Shown here in pieces: positions 1-8,686 of a stretch of 37,828 nucleotides of DNA. The stretch is from the NCBI GenBank assembly GCA_947626355.1, contig CANQRV010000024.1:1-37828 (forward strand), read 5' to 3'. The position numbers and the translations under genes were made by a program. The stretch comes from an uncultured Muribaculaceae bacterium (lineage in GTDB: Bacteria > Bacteroidota > Bacteroidia > Bacteroidales > Muribaculaceae). The notes under the pieces were generated by a model. It had not been told where the DNA came from and searched no databases. It was given only the letters and a program-made list of their open reading frames with translations. Each line of letters starts with the position of its first letter. Position 1 is the stretch's first letter.

Positions 1-72
1 GGTTGCTTTTCTATTGTAAACGTAATAGGATACGCGCGCACGCATAATATAAACATTAAATTTACTTAATCT

Positions 73-480
73 CTAATCTACATAAAATGGTTCCCGACCA
101 TCACTCCAGAAAAGCTTGCTGTTGTCGGTACTGATGGCTCTTACGATATAATGACCGTCTACTGGCTCAATTCCTATGTGGTAAAGGTTTTTTTCGGTTG
201 AAGACTTTTGACTAGAATTGAATTTGGTCGTATTCGTGATAAATGTTGTAATGGTAGCTCCTGTGCTCTCTAGATAATTAGATCTAGAATACTCATATAT
301 GTAATAGTGTGATCTTGTATCGTCGGCGCTGAGCAGTGCGTATTCCTGGCCGGCTTGAAGCTGGGAGACGTCGGTCACGAGCACATAGTCGTAGTCGGTG
401 GTTTCTTCGGCGTGGGAGGATACGAAAGGGAGGGCCAGCAGGATGATGGCCAGGAGGAGATGGAGTTTTTCTCGGTTCAT
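73..480 (-). CDS. Small secreted protein of unknown function
   Basis: The protein has 135 residues. I chose the internal ATG at 480 because it begins directly with a good Sec signal peptide (MNREKLHLLLAIILLALP followed by a small-residue region ending SSHA); an upstream in-frame ATG at 531 would put 17 hydrophilic residues before it and lies on the -7 promoter motif. The mature part opens with YDYVLVTDVSQLQAGQEYAL, a phrase style common at the start of Bacteroidetes exported proteins with beta-sandwich repeats. No catalytic motif, lipobox or T9SS tail is visible. It is probably periplasmic or extracellular. Its low GC compared with the genes that follow may mean recent acquisition. Function unknown. 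Confidence 0.65.
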   Translation of the reverse strand: MNREKLHLLLAIILLALPFVSSHAEETTDYDYVLVTDVSQLQAGQEYALLSADDTRSHYYIYEYSRSNYLESTGATITTFITNTTKFNSSQKSSTEKNLYHIGIEPVDGHYIVRAISTDNSKLFWSDGREPFYVD

Positions 481-528
481 GATTGGGTTGTTTCGAGTGT
501 AGTGGAAGCTGTAATTGCTTATATCTGG

Positions 529-536
529 CAAATTTA
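529..536 (-). promoter_or_regulatory. Bacteroidetes-type -7 box for the small secreted protein
   Basis: On the minus strand this reads TAAATTTG, an exact match to TAnnTTTG, about 50 nt before the ATG at 480. No clear TTTG -33 element precedes it: the expected position falls in the T-rich tail of the terminator hairpin at 547-590, so promoter and terminator abut. Confidence 0.5.
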
Positions 537-540
537 ATGT

Positions 541-590
541 AAAAAAACAGAAAAAGGCATGATTTTTTTGAAAATCATGCCTTTTTCTGT
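541..590 (-). terminator. Strong intrinsic terminator downstream of malQ
   Basis: Perfect 20-bp inverted repeat (547-566 with 571-590) around a 4-nt loop. On the minus strand it is followed by a run of seven T (541-547), and the plus strand end is A-rich. It would end minus-strand transcription coming from malQ through the palindromic repeat at 662-754, and insulate the small secreted-protein gene. Confidence 0.85.
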
Positions 591-661
591 AAAAAATTTG
601 TTTTCGACCTGTTTAGGGCCGATTTTCAGCCCATCTTAGCCTCTCTACTGTCTTATTCAGC

Positions 662-754
662 TTGTAGGGACGTGCCTCCGGCACGTTGCAATGCCCGGTG
701 GATCGGCATCATTCTCTGCCGGTGGGGATATATGCCGGAGGCATGTCCCTACAA
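662..754. repeat. REP-like palindromic repeat, inverted pair (copy 1)
   Basis: Left end begins TTGTAGGGACGTGCC and continues as the palindrome GTGCCTCCGGCAC. The right end (732-754) is the reverse complement of a near-identical unit, TTGTAGGGACATGCC. Together they form a 93-bp element with terminal inverted repeats, sitting between the malQ stop and its terminator. Related copies lie at 23668-23758 (same paired layout), 32944 and 35874. Confidence 0.8.
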
Positions 755-785
755 ACAGGTGATGCATTCACGACAGGTATTTCTT

Positions 786-3464
786 TCAGCGGCCGGAGCC
801 CTTGATATGGTCGCGAAGGTCGTTGTTGAACTGTGTCGCTCCGTTGAGTTGCTCCAGAGTCAGATGCATGCGGTAGCGCCAGTAGTGGTGTGCGTCGGCA
901 GGCTCGTTGATCTGCTCGTCGTGCGGGTTCTGGCGGCGCAGCGACCCGTCGGCCGACAGCCAGTCCTGAAGCGGGATTATGCAGAGCATCGACGGGCTCT
1001 TCAGATGCAGGTCGAGGATCTTGCCGCAGATCCACGGCTCGGCATAGTAGGGGGCCTCGCCACCCTCGTGGAGCACATGGTTGAAATACTTCTGCGTCGC
1101 CTCGCGGTTCGACTCCCACCATGCGCGTATGCCCGGCATGTCGTGGGTCGACGTAGTGCAGACGGAGAAGTAGGGATAGTGCCATGTGTCGCCAAACTCC
1201 AGCTTCGGGTCTTTCGGCATGCGCTGGATCTCGAGTGAGAGGATCTCGAGCTCGCGCATCACGGCCGGAACGCAGTCGGGTATCATGCCGAGGTCCTCGG
1301 CGCAGCAGAGCATGCTCGTGGAGTCGATGAGCGGCGGCAGCTTCCACATCGCCTTGCCATACCAGAAGTCGTTGTGGCGGTGGTAGTAGAAATCGTTGTA
1401 GAGGCGGTTGAAGCACCATTTCTCGTAGTCGCTCAGATTGCGGTACTGATACGAGAACTGCGCGGCGATCCTCGGATGGTAATGGCCGCGCTTATACGGA
1501 TCCTCGATGAAGAGCACATCATCGATGAGACCCATCAGCGCGTTGCAGATGCGGGTGTTCTTCTCGTTACGCTCCAGCGGAGTGAAGTGGTCGCGCACCT
1601 TCACCTGGGTGTCGTATTCCTTCTTCAGGCGGTAGCGTCCCTCCGGAAGGGCTATGAGGTATTTCTCCTTCACCTCGTCGGTATATTCGCCGAAGAAGTC
1701 GGTGAGCATCCATTCGAGGATGAGCGGACGGGTCTGCACCTCGGGGTCGATCCAGAAATCGTAGTTGTTGCGCAGCTCCTCCGGCGAGTAGGGGAGGGCC
1801 GGATTGAAATATCCGAGCAGGCCGTGGAGCGCATCGAGAGGAATCTGCCAGATGCGGAAGAAGCCGAGGATATGGTCGATGCGGTAGGCGTCGAAATACT
1901 CCGCCATCTTGCGGAAGCGGCTCTTCCACCATGCGAAGCCGTCGCGGGCCATCTCCTCCCAGTTGTAGGTGGGGAAGCCCCAGTTCTGGCCGAGCACGGA
2001 GAAGTCGTCGGGCGGCGCGCCGGCCTGGCAGTCCATGTTGTAGAGGCGCGGGTCGCGCCAGGCGTCGACGCTCTCGCGGCCGATGCCGATGGGTATGTCG
2101 CCCTTCAGCACCACGCCGTGGAGATGGGCATACTCGCGCGCCTCGCGGAGCTGGCGGTCGAGATGATACTGCACGTAGTAGTGGAAGTCCATCTTCTCGC
2201 GGTGGGCGTCGGCGAAGGCGTCGATCTTCTCCCTGTTGTAGACGCTATATTCTCCCCAGCGGGAATTGTCGGGGGTATGGTATTCCTCACAGAGCACCCT
2301 CCATGCGGCGTAGGGCTTCAGCCACTGCTCGTTGCGGGCGTAGAACTCCGCAAACTCCTCCGACTCGAGGGTAGCGGCCCCCTGCTCGGCGAAAATCTCG
2401 CGCAGATACTGCTCCTTGGCTGCCGTCACGCGCTCGTAGTCGATCTGCGGCAGCGCGTTGAGCTCCTCGCCGATATGCCTGTAGTAGTCGCGGCGCTCCT
2501 TGTCGTGGAGCCGGCCCACGGCCTCCGGCCGGATATACATCGGATGGAGAGCGAAAGCGGAGTTGGCGCTGTAGGGATAGGAGTCGATCCAGGTGCCCGT
2601 CTTCGTGGTGTCGTTGACCGGCAGCAGCTGGAGCACCTTCTGGCCGGTGCGGGCGCACCACTCCACCATCTTCTTGAGGTCGAGGAAGTCGCCAACGCCG
2701 AAGTCCTCCTCGCTGCGCAGCGAGAACACCGGAATCGCCGTGCCTGCCCCCCGCCAGTCGTTGCGCGGATTGGCGAAACGTATGCCGTCGACCACCACCT
2801 GCACGCCGGCGCCCGTGTCGGCCACGCCGTATATGCGGTTGGCGCATGTCTCCCACGCCACGATCTCCCTGGTGTCGCGCTTGAGGATCACGAACTTATA
2901 TTCAAACGGCACCTTCAGCCCCTCCAGCGGAAGGTTGATCTCCCATTCGGGATAGCTGGCGTCGTTGAGGATGAGCGCCTCGTGGGGATCCCAGTTGCCG
3001 AGGAAGTCGCCCTCCCCGGAGATGGCCACCACCTCGTCGGGGAGCACCATCGGCGCGCTGACGCGGAACTGCACCGTGCCTCCGTGGGCATGGAGCGGCT
3101 GGTCGCGGTAGTTGCGGCGAAGCATGCCGTCGACGAAGGCCGATGAATAGTAGGGCTTGTCGGCCGGCATGTCGTGCCAGCTGTCGAAGGCCACAATCTT
3201 ATTGATGTCCTTGCCGCGGCTCAGCCTGTGGGGAGCGCCCCACTCGAAGCGCCAGGGGCCGCTCTCAGTGCGCACTATGAAGAAATAACGCAGCTCCTCC
3301 GGCATGTCGGCCACCTCGATGTCGAGGCTCCACAGGCCCGGGGATTTCATTTTCATCTCTACCGACGACGTTGGCTCCGAGCAGCCGAGTTCCGGCAGGC
3401 TTCCGCAGATGTGGAGGGTCTCCCCCCAGCGGGTGTTGTAGCCGATGTTGAACGAGATTTTCAT
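786..3464 (-). CDS. malQ: 4-alpha-glucanotransferase (amylomaltase) with two CBM20 starch-binding domains
   Basis: The 892-residue protein transfers alpha-1,4-glucan segments between maltooligosaccharides, probably in the cytoplasm, as part of starch/glycogen breakdown. Two CBM20-type modules occupy about residues 1-95 and 128-235 (GYNTRWGETLHICGSLPELG; ISGEGDFLGNWDP). The GH77 barrel follows. Catalytic residues are visible: nucleophile Asp530 in YRIDHILGF, acid/base Glu723 in CAEDLGMIP and Asp775 in STHDMPG; GAPPDDF at 482-488 is the usual GH77 loop. The tandem CBM20 layout is that of plant DPE2 and Bacteroidetes MalQ, longer than the ~500-700 residues of enterobacterial MalQ. Transcribed alone, with an exact -7 box inside an inverted repeat upstream and a terminator at 541-590. 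Confidence 0.95.
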   Translation of the reverse strand: MKISFNIGYNTRWGETLHICGSLPELGCSEPTSSVEMKMKSPGLWSLDIEVADMPEELRYFFIVRTESGPWRFEWGAPHRLSRGKDINKIVAFDSWHDMPADKPYYSSAFVDGMLRRNYRDQPLHAHGGTVQFRVSAPMVLPDEVVAISGEGDFLGNWDPHEALILNDASYPEWEINLPLEGLKVPFEYKFVILKRDTREIVAWETCANRIYGVADTGAGVQVVVDGIRFANPRNDWRGAGTAIPVFSLRSEEDFGVGDFLDLKKMVEWCARTGQKVLQLLPVNDTTKTGTWIDSYPYSANSAFALHPMYIRPEAVGRLHDKERRDYYRHIGEELNALPQIDYERVTAAKEQYLREIFAEQGAATLESEEFAEFYARNEQWLKPYAAWRVLCEEYHTPDNSRWGEYSVYNREKIDAFADAHREKMDFHYYVQYHLDRQLREAREYAHLHGVVLKGDIPIGIGRESVDAWRDPRLYNMDCQAGAPPDDFSVLGQNWGFPTYNWEEMARDGFAWWKSRFRKMAEYFDAYRIDHILGFFRIWQIPLDALHGLLGYFNPALPYSPEELRNNYDFWIDPEVQTRPLILEWMLTDFFGEYTDEVKEKYLIALPEGRYRLKKEYDTQVKVRDHFTPLERNEKNTRICNALMGLIDDVLFIEDPYKRGHYHPRIAAQFSYQYRNLSDYEKWCFNRLYNDFYYHRHNDFWYGKAMWKLPPLIDSTSMLCCAEDLGMIPDCVPAVMRELEILSLEIQRMPKDPKLEFGDTWHYPYFSVCTTSTHDMPGIRAWWESNREATQKYFNHVLHEGGEAPYYAEPWICGKILDLHLKSPSMLCIIPLQDWLSADGSLRRQNPHDEQINEPADAHHYWRYRMHLTLEQLNGATQFNNDLRDHIKGSGR

Positions 3465-3501
3465 GTCTTGAATTTATTTAGCTATGATATATATAAAACG
3501 A

Positions 3502-3541
3502 AGGGAAACCCTCTTTGGAATACAAAGATAGCGGTTTCCCT
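3502..3541 (-). promoter_or_regulatory. malQ promoter with flanking inverted repeat (possible operator)
   Basis: The minus strand carries TATCTTTG at 3530-3523, an exact TAnnTTTG box, about 60 nt before the malQ ATG. It is bracketed by a 9-bp inverted repeat, AGGGAAACC (3502-3510) and GGTTTCCCT (3533-3541), spaced 22 bp. The layout suits a dimeric repressor or activator at the core promoter. The operator role is inference; the repeat is seen. Confidence 0.5.
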
Positions 3542-3608
3542 CCGATTTTTGGCAATCGATGCCAAGTTTTTTGATTTATTAAGTCCCAATGCTCTCCTTT
3601 CGGCTCTC

Positions 3609-6146
3609 TCAGCCGCACTTCGAAGTGCCGCAGGAGGTGCATATGAGGCATCCCTCCTGATATACCAGCGTCTCGGCGCCGCAGTGCGGACACTTCTGGC
3701 CGGTGGCCGCAGTGCCGTTGGGCAGGTATTTCTTCAGCGCGCGCTCCACACCGTTCTTCCATGTGTTGATGCTCGTGGAGTCGAGTTCCAGGCCGCCCAC
3801 AAGCTTCAGCACCTGATCGATCGGCATGCCGTAGCGCAGCACCCCCGAGATCAGCTTGGCGTAGTTCCAGAACTCGGGGTTGAACTTCTCGCTCAGCCCC
3901 TCGATGGTGGTCTTGTAGCCGCGCTTGTTGATAAACTGGAAGTCGTAGCGCTTCTTTCCCTGCTCGTCGACGGCCTTGATGATCTTGCCGTGGCTCACGC
4001 TCTTCGGGCAGAAAATGCCGTCCTCATCGTCGGCCAGACCCGTGAATATCTCGTAGGGCTTGCCGTCGACCAGACCCACGAAGGCGATCCACTTCTCCTT
4101 GTTGTTCTGGAAGCGCACCACATCGGCCTCAAGCTCGTTGGGGCGCTTGATCACGTGGTCGGGGAGATGGATGAGCCCCGGCTCCTCCTTCTTCTTCGGC
4201 AGCGCCTCCAGCACATTGTTGCGCGAGCCGTCGCGGTAGACGGTGCATCCCTTGCAGCCTGCCTTCCATGCCTCCACATAGAGTCTGCCCACGAGTTCCT
4301 CGCTCACGTCGGCCGGCAGATTGATGGTCACCGATATCGAGTGGTCGACCCACTGCTGCACGGCGCCCTGCATCCTCACCTTCTCCAGCCAGTCCACGTC
4401 GTTGGCTGTCGCCTTCCAGTAGGGGGAGCGCTTCACGAGCTCCTCGATCTCCTCGGTGCTGAGGTTCTTCTGAGCCTTGATGCCGTTGACGCGCATCCAT
4501 TCGAGGAACTTGTGATGATATACCACATACTCCTCGAAGGCGTCGCCCACCTCGTCTACGAAGTCGATCTGCACGTTCTCGTCGCTGGGGTTCACCTTGC
4601 GGCGACGCTTGTAGACGGGCATGAACACCGGCTCGATGCCCGACGAGGTCTGGGTCATCAGCGAGGTGGTGCCCGTCGGGGCGATCGTCAGGCAGGCGAT
4701 GTTGCGGCGTCCCTGGCGGCGCATCCGTTCGTAGAGCTCCGGGTCGGCATCGCGCAGGCGCATGATGTAGGGATTGTCTTTCTCCTTCTCGGCGTCGTAG
4801 ATCTCGAAGGCGCCGCGCTCCGGAGCCATGTCGACGCTCGCCGAGTAGTAGGCGAGGGCCAGACGCTTGTGCACCTCCGTCGAGAAGTCGGTGGCCTCCT
4901 TCGTGCCGTAGCGCAGTCCGAGGGCGGCGAGCATGTCGCCCTCGCCGGTGGTGCCGCAGCCGGTGCGGCGCCCCTTGAGTGTCTTGTTTCTTATCTTCTC
5001 CCAGAGGTTGAGCTCCGTCTGCTTCACCTCCTGTGTCTCGGGATCGGCCTTTATCTTCTCGATGATGATGTCGATCTTCTCCATCTCGAGGTCGATGATG
5101 TCGTCCATGATGCGCTGCGCCTTTCCGGCATGCTCGGCGAGGAGCGCGAAGTCAAACTCGGCCTGGGGTGTGAAGGGATTCTTCACATAGCTGTAGAGGT
5201 TGATGGCTACGAGGCGGCAGCTGTCGTAGGGGCAGAGGGGTATCTCGCCGCAGGGGTTGGTGCTCACCGTCTGGAATCCCTGGTCGGCGTAGCAGTCGGC
5301 CACCGACTGGCGGGTGATGGTGTCCCAGAAGAGCACGCCGGGCTCGGCGCTCTTCCATGCATTGTGCACGATCTTGCTCCAGAGGGCCGCCGCGTCTATC
5401 TCCTTCACCACCGAGGGCTCGGCGCTGTCGATGGGAAACTGCTGGCGGTAGGGCTGGCCGCTGACGGCCGCCGTCATGAAGTCGTCGTCTATCTTCACCG
5501 ACACGTTGGCGCCCGTCACCTTGCCGGGGGTCATCTTGGCGTCGATAAACTGTTCCGAGTCGGGATGCTTGATGCTCACCGTGAGCATCAGCGCTCCGCG
5601 CCGGCCGTCCTGGGCCACCTCGCGCGTGGAGTTGCTGTAGCGTTCCATGAAGGGCACGAGCCCTGTAGAGGTCAGCGCCGAGTTCTTCACCGGCGTCCCC
5701 TTCGGCCGGATGTGGGAGAGGTCGTGGCCCACGCCGCCGCGGCGCTTCATCAGCTGCACCTGCTCCTCGTCGATCTTGATGATGCCGCCATAGGAGTCGG
5801 GCTTACCCTCGAGCCCTATCACGAAGCAGTTGGAGAGCGAGCCCACCTGGTAGTCGTTGCCGATGCCGGCCATCGGGCTTCCCTGAGGCACTATATACCG
5901 GAAGCCCTCGAGAAGGCTGTAGACCTCCCCGGCGCTCATGGCGTTGGGATACTTGCTCTCTATGCGCGCTATCTCGTTGGCGATGCGGTGGTGCATGTCG
6001 TCGGGAGTGGCTTCAAAAAGATGACCGTAGGAGTCTTTAAGAGCGTATTTCGATGTCCATACTCTGGCGGCGAGCTCGTCGCCCTTGAAATACTCGAGCG
6101 ACGCGGCATACGCTTCGTCGTAGGTATAGGTTTTTCTCGATGTCAT
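3609..6146 (-). CDS. nrdJ: Adenosylcobalamin-dependent (class II) ribonucleotide reductase
   Basis: Reduces ribonucleotides to deoxyribonucleotides using coenzyme B12 as radical source. I start at the ATG at 6146 (845 residues, MTSRKTYTYDEAYAASLEYF); an in-frame ATG 11 codons upstream gives a basic, unconserved tail. Key residues: Cys107 in SLSNCFV and Cys310 in CPYDSC as the redox pair, Cys299 in NPCGEI as the thiyl radical site, Glu301 next to it, and PTGTTS near 490. The 299/310 spacing is as in the Thermotoga-type enzyme. The C-terminus has several CxxC-type cysteines (CPHCG, CTSCG), the expected flexible reducing/zinc tail. No intein. I see no cobalamin riboswitch or clear promoter in the 216 bp upstream. 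Functionally it links to the cob genes at 14.9-18.1 kb. Confidence 0.95.
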   Translation of the reverse strand: MTSRKTYTYDEAYAASLEYFKGDELAARVWTSKYALKDSYGHLFEATPDDMHHRIANEIARIESKYPNAMSAGEVYSLLEGFRYIVPQGSPMAGIGNDYQVGSLSNCFVIGLEGKPDSYGGIIKIDEEQVQLMKRRGGVGHDLSHIRPKGTPVKNSALTSTGLVPFMERYSNSTREVAQDGRRGALMLTVSIKHPDSEQFIDAKMTPGKVTGANVSVKIDDDFMTAAVSGQPYRQQFPIDSAEPSVVKEIDAAALWSKIVHNAWKSAEPGVLFWDTITRQSVADCYADQGFQTVSTNPCGEIPLCPYDSCRLVAINLYSYVKNPFTPQAEFDFALLAEHAGKAQRIMDDIIDLEMEKIDIIIEKIKADPETQEVKQTELNLWEKIRNKTLKGRRTGCGTTGEGDMLAALGLRYGTKEATDFSTEVHKRLALAYYSASVDMAPERGAFEIYDAEKEKDNPYIMRLRDADPELYERMRRQGRRNIACLTIAPTGTTSLMTQTSSGIEPVFMPVYKRRRKVNPSDENVQIDFVDEVGDAFEEYVVYHHKFLEWMRVNGIKAQKNLSTEEIEELVKRSPYWKATANDVDWLEKVRMQGAVQQWVDHSISVTINLPADVSEELVGRLYVEAWKAGCKGCTVYRDGSRNNVLEALPKKKEEPGLIHLPDHVIKRPNELEADVVRFQNNKEKWIAFVGLVDGKPYEIFTGLADDEDGIFCPKSVSHGKIIKAVDEQGKKRYDFQFINKRGYKTTIEGLSEKFNPEFWNYAKLISGVLRYGMPIDQVLKLVGGLELDSTSINTWKNGVERALKKYLPNGTAATGQKCPHCGAETLVYQEGCLICTSCGTSKCG

Positions 6147-6362
6147 TGGGTTGTTGCGGTTGCGATTTCTAAGCGGCAAATTTCGTCAAAATGTTTCAGA
6201 TATGCAATATCGCACGGCGTGGAATCTTGCCCAACTTGTCGGAAAATAAAGTTTATACGGATGGAAATCAAGGAAATAAAAATCTTGTCGACAACCGGAA
6301 GTTTCCAAAACGGTGAGCGGCCTCTTCCGCGTGGCATGGAAAGACAATTATCCGCCTCCGCA

Positions 6363-6968
6363 TCAGTTGGAATAGAGGTAGAGGGGGTGTGGCCCTTCTG
6401 ACAGCGCCATGAACTCACGTCCGTTTTTCGTCTGTGGCTGGGTGAAATCGCCGGGACCGCGGTCGGTGTAGAAGATGATGAGCGACAGCCGGGCATGGTC
6501 GCAGGCGCCGAAGCTGTTCTGCTCCGCCACATAGATGCCTGTCACTGATTTATTCTCCATGAGCTCCTCGGTCTGGAGGGCGTCGTCGAGCAGCAGCCTC
6601 CCCACGCGACGCCCCTCGCTGTAGACGTCCACGGTCTTCAGGTCGTCGCTGTCGGCCCGGTGGAGGAAGAGGGCGTCGCCCGGCAGAAGCTCGTGGAGCC
6701 GACGGCCTCCCTCGCCTGTCTCGGCGCCGCTGGTGAGGCTCACGATGCTGAACTCATCGTCGCGATGGGTGCGTATGACGCTGTCGACATTCTCCACCAT
6801 CCTCGAATACGCCCTCTCTCCCAGCAGACGGCGTGTGCGGGCCGAAGGGTTGTCGCCCGCTATGGCGCGCAGCTTCTCATTCATCGACTTCTCCTCGCGG
6901 GCTATGTTGAACCCTATGGTCCCCACAAGGGCCAGTATCAGCATCACGTATATTAGATTTACGGGCAT
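6363..6968 (-). CDS. Membrane-anchored protein with a possible HIRAN-like domain
   Basis: 201 residues. The N-terminus is one hydrophobic segment (PVNLIYVMLILALVGTIGF), probably a membrane anchor with the rest in the cytoplasm or periplasm. After a charged stretch, residues about 95-150 (LLPGDALFLHRADSDDLKTV, then DVYSEGRRVGRLLL) follow the pattern 'pGd.l.L.r...D..av.V...g..vG.l' seen in HIRAN domains of DNA-repair helicases. The match is by eye and weak. It lies 216 bp upstream of nrdJ on the same strand, but the gap argues against tight coupling. Alternative: an unrelated Bacteroidetes-specific protein. Confidence 0.6.
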   Translation of the reverse strand: MPVNLIYVMLILALVGTIGFNIAREEKSMNEKLRAIAGDNPSARTRRLLGERAYSRMVENVDSVIRTHRDDEFSIVSLTSGAETGEGGRRLHELLPGDALFLHRADSDDLKTVDVYSEGRRVGRLLLDDALQTEELMENKSVTGIYVAEQNSFGACDHARLSLIIFYTDRGPGDFTQPQTKNGREFMALSEGPHPLYLYSN

Positions 6969-7080
6969 ATCCTTTACATTTTAATGACATTGTGTTACCT
7001 TTAAAACCCTTTAATGCCCGTAAAAGTTGACCGCCGCTCCCCATACAGATACCGTGCCACTTAAAAAATGCCTGATAAAG

Positions 7081-7111
7081 TTGCATAAGACTTTCATTTT
7101 TGCGAAATTTG
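7081..7111 (+). promoter_or_regulatory. Probable promoter of the AraC-family gene
   Basis: TTG at 7081-7083, a 20-nt spacer, and GAAATTTG at 7104-7111 (one mismatch to TAnnTTTG), ending 27 nt before the ATG at 7139. Confidence 0.45.
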
Positions 7112-7138
7112 CACCCGTCTTTCCAATATTCACCGAGC

Positions 7139-7996
7139 ATGATCAACTATTCCAACGTCAGTCTCCCCGACAATGTCGACGATATTCTCGGCAGCGATTT
7201 CTGGGCATACAGGCATGTCGGCGCCGACATGCTCCGCACCATTGTCAGCCCGGTGAAGTTCACTTCGACTGTCGGCGTTTTCGTGCGCAGCGGCTCCTGC
7301 CGTGCCGACATCGACCTCATAGGATATGAGGTGAAGGCTCCGGCCCTCGTCAACATCCGCTCCTCGCAGATAATTTTTCCGAAAGAGGTGAGCCCTGACT
7401 TCGACGCCTCCTTTATCGTAATCTCAAAGGAGGTGGCCGACTCGCTGATGCTCCACATCAACGTGAGGGGCACATCCACGGCCATCAATTTCCATCCTGT
7501 GGTCGCGATTCCGGAGGAATTCACAGGTGCCTTCGACCGTCTCTACGACGACCTCGTGGAGCTGAATTCCGACACCGGCAACCATTACCGGCACGAGACG
7601 GTGGTCTATACCCTTGCCTCGTTCTTCTTCCGCTACGGCCACCGCTGCTATGACTCCATTCTCGACAGCGGCCACTCCTCGCAGGGGCGCATCGCCGCCA
7701 GATTCCTCTCCCTCGTGCAGCAGAACTTCCGCCGCGAGCGCTTCCTCGACTTCTACGCCGCCAAGCTCAATATCACCGCCAAGCATCTCTCGCGCACCGT
7801 CAAGGCCGAGACCGGTGCCACCGCCGTGGAGTGGATAGAGCGCTACGTGATGCTTGAGGCCAAGGTTATGCTCAAGTCGAGCAATCTCACCGTGCAGCAG
7901 ATCGCCGAGGAGCTTCATTTCCCCACGCAGTCGTTTTTCGGAAAGTATTTCAAGAAGCACGCCGGCGTCTCCCCCAAGGAATTCCGCAATTCATAG
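7139..7996 (+). CDS. AraC-family transcriptional regulator
   Basis: 285 residues from the ATG at 7139; the longer frame from 7100 would overlap the likely -7 box, so the shorter start is preferred. The N-terminal ~160 residues look like a cupin-type sensor (FTSTVGVFVRSGSCRADIDL). The C-terminal ~100 residues hold the two AraC helix-turn-helix motifs: DFYAAKLNITAKHLSRTVKA and LTVQQIAEELHFPTQSFFGK, then YFKKHAGVSPKEFRNS. This is the common Bacteroidetes architecture for regulators of small metabolic or stress genes. A lipoprotein gene follows 91 bp later on the same strand; whether it is a target is unknown. Confidence 0.9.
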   Translation: MINYSNVSLPDNVDDILGSDFWAYRHVGADMLRTIVSPVKFTSTVGVFVRSGSCRADIDLIGYEVKAPALVNIRSSQIIFPKEVSPDFDASFIVISKEVADSLMLHINVRGTSTAINFHPVVAIPEEFTGAFDRLYDDLVELNSDTGNHYRHETVVYTLASFFFRYGHRCYDSILDSGHSSQGRIAARFLSLVQQNFRRERFLDFYAAKLNITAKHLSRTVKAETGATAVEWIERYVMLEAKVMLKSSNLTVQQIAEELHFPTQSFFGKYFKKHAGVSPKEFRNS

Positions 7997-8087
7997 CCAA
8001 CCATCTTTGCAGCCGCGCGTTATATAGCAAAGGCCGGTCGTCCGACCGGTCTTGACCAACATTCACTATGTCAAAAAAAAGTAAGTT

Positions 8088-8576
8088 ATGAAAAAGCTGA
8101 TTTATCTCCTCTTCCTGTTGCCGCTGTGCCTGCTGGTCTCCTGCGACGACAACGACCTGCCCGATGTGGACTTCAACGTGACTCTCGGCAATGTGGTGGT
8201 GCATGACAATATGCTGTATGGCGTCCTTGAATCCATCCCGTCGGTGGAGGGCATCTCCGTGGTGTCGGCCAACGGCAACAGCGCCGCCCTGGCCGACGTG
8301 AAATATTATGTCACGAGTCAGGCCATGCCTGTTCCGAGTCTCGACGGCTATTCCAATACGTCGCCTTTCGCGTGCCGCTTCCTTCCCGGCACTTTTGCCG
8401 AAGGTGTCAACTCACTGGCCATGACGATGCTCGTGCTTCAGGTCGACAAGTCGCTCGCCACCGGAAATCTGCAGCTTTACATCACGGTCGTTCCTACCGT
8501 CGACGACCTCCCGGAGGGTTGCGGAGAGCTGGGCAATGTGACCCGCAGTTTCACCGTACATCCCGATAAGGACTGA
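8088..8576 (+). CDS. Hypothetical lipoprotein
   Basis: 162 residues. MKKLIYLLFLLPLCLLVSCD is a textbook lipoprotein signal with the lipobox LVSC (Cys19); the residues after it (DDNDLPD) are acidic, like the Bacteroidetes lipoprotein export signal for surface display. The mature part is about 140 residues, beta-rich in pattern, with 'VHDNMLYGVLESIPSVEG' and no recognised catalytic motif. A CATCTTTG motif at 8002-8009 could be a -7 box, and a short GC palindrome lies at 8034-8049 in the leader. Ends at a double-hairpin terminator. Function unknown. Confidence 0.7.
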   Translation: MKKLIYLLFLLPLCLLVSCDDNDLPDVDFNVTLGNVVVHDNMLYGVLESIPSVEGISVVSANGNSAALADVKYYVTSQAMPVPSLDGYSNTSPFACRFLPGTFAEGVNSLAMTMLVLQVDKSLATGNLQLYITVVPTVDDLPEGCGELGNVTRSFTVHPDKD

Positions 8577-8578
8577 AC

Positions 8579-8662
8579 CGGGAGGGGAGCCGGCTTTGGC
8601 TGGCTCCCTCCCGACGCGACAGCGCCGCGCCGCCCACTTCGGGGCTGGCGCGGCGCCGCTGT
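8579..8662. terminator. Two consecutive GC-rich hairpins between convergent genes
   Basis: Hairpin 1 (8579-8613): CGGGAGG and GAGCC pair with GGCTC and CCTCCCG with a single bulged G. Hairpin 2 (8619-8662): ACAGCG plus CCGCGCC pair with their complements at 8647-8662 with a 3-nt bulge. They lie between the lipoprotein (plus) and the DUF1015 gene (minus) and probably terminate both. Confidence 0.7.
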
Positions 8663-8686
8663 TTCAGTATGCCGATGATGGAGTTG

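Noticed and set aside
1374-3146. Long plus-strand open frame opposite malQ
   Set aside because: Antisense shadow of malQ: arises from GC-rich codon bias, no family features.
3174-6401. 1075-codon plus-strand open frame opposite nrdJ
   Set aside because: Runs antisense through the whole of nrdJ and into malQ; composition is Leu/Val/His-rich shadow, no motif.
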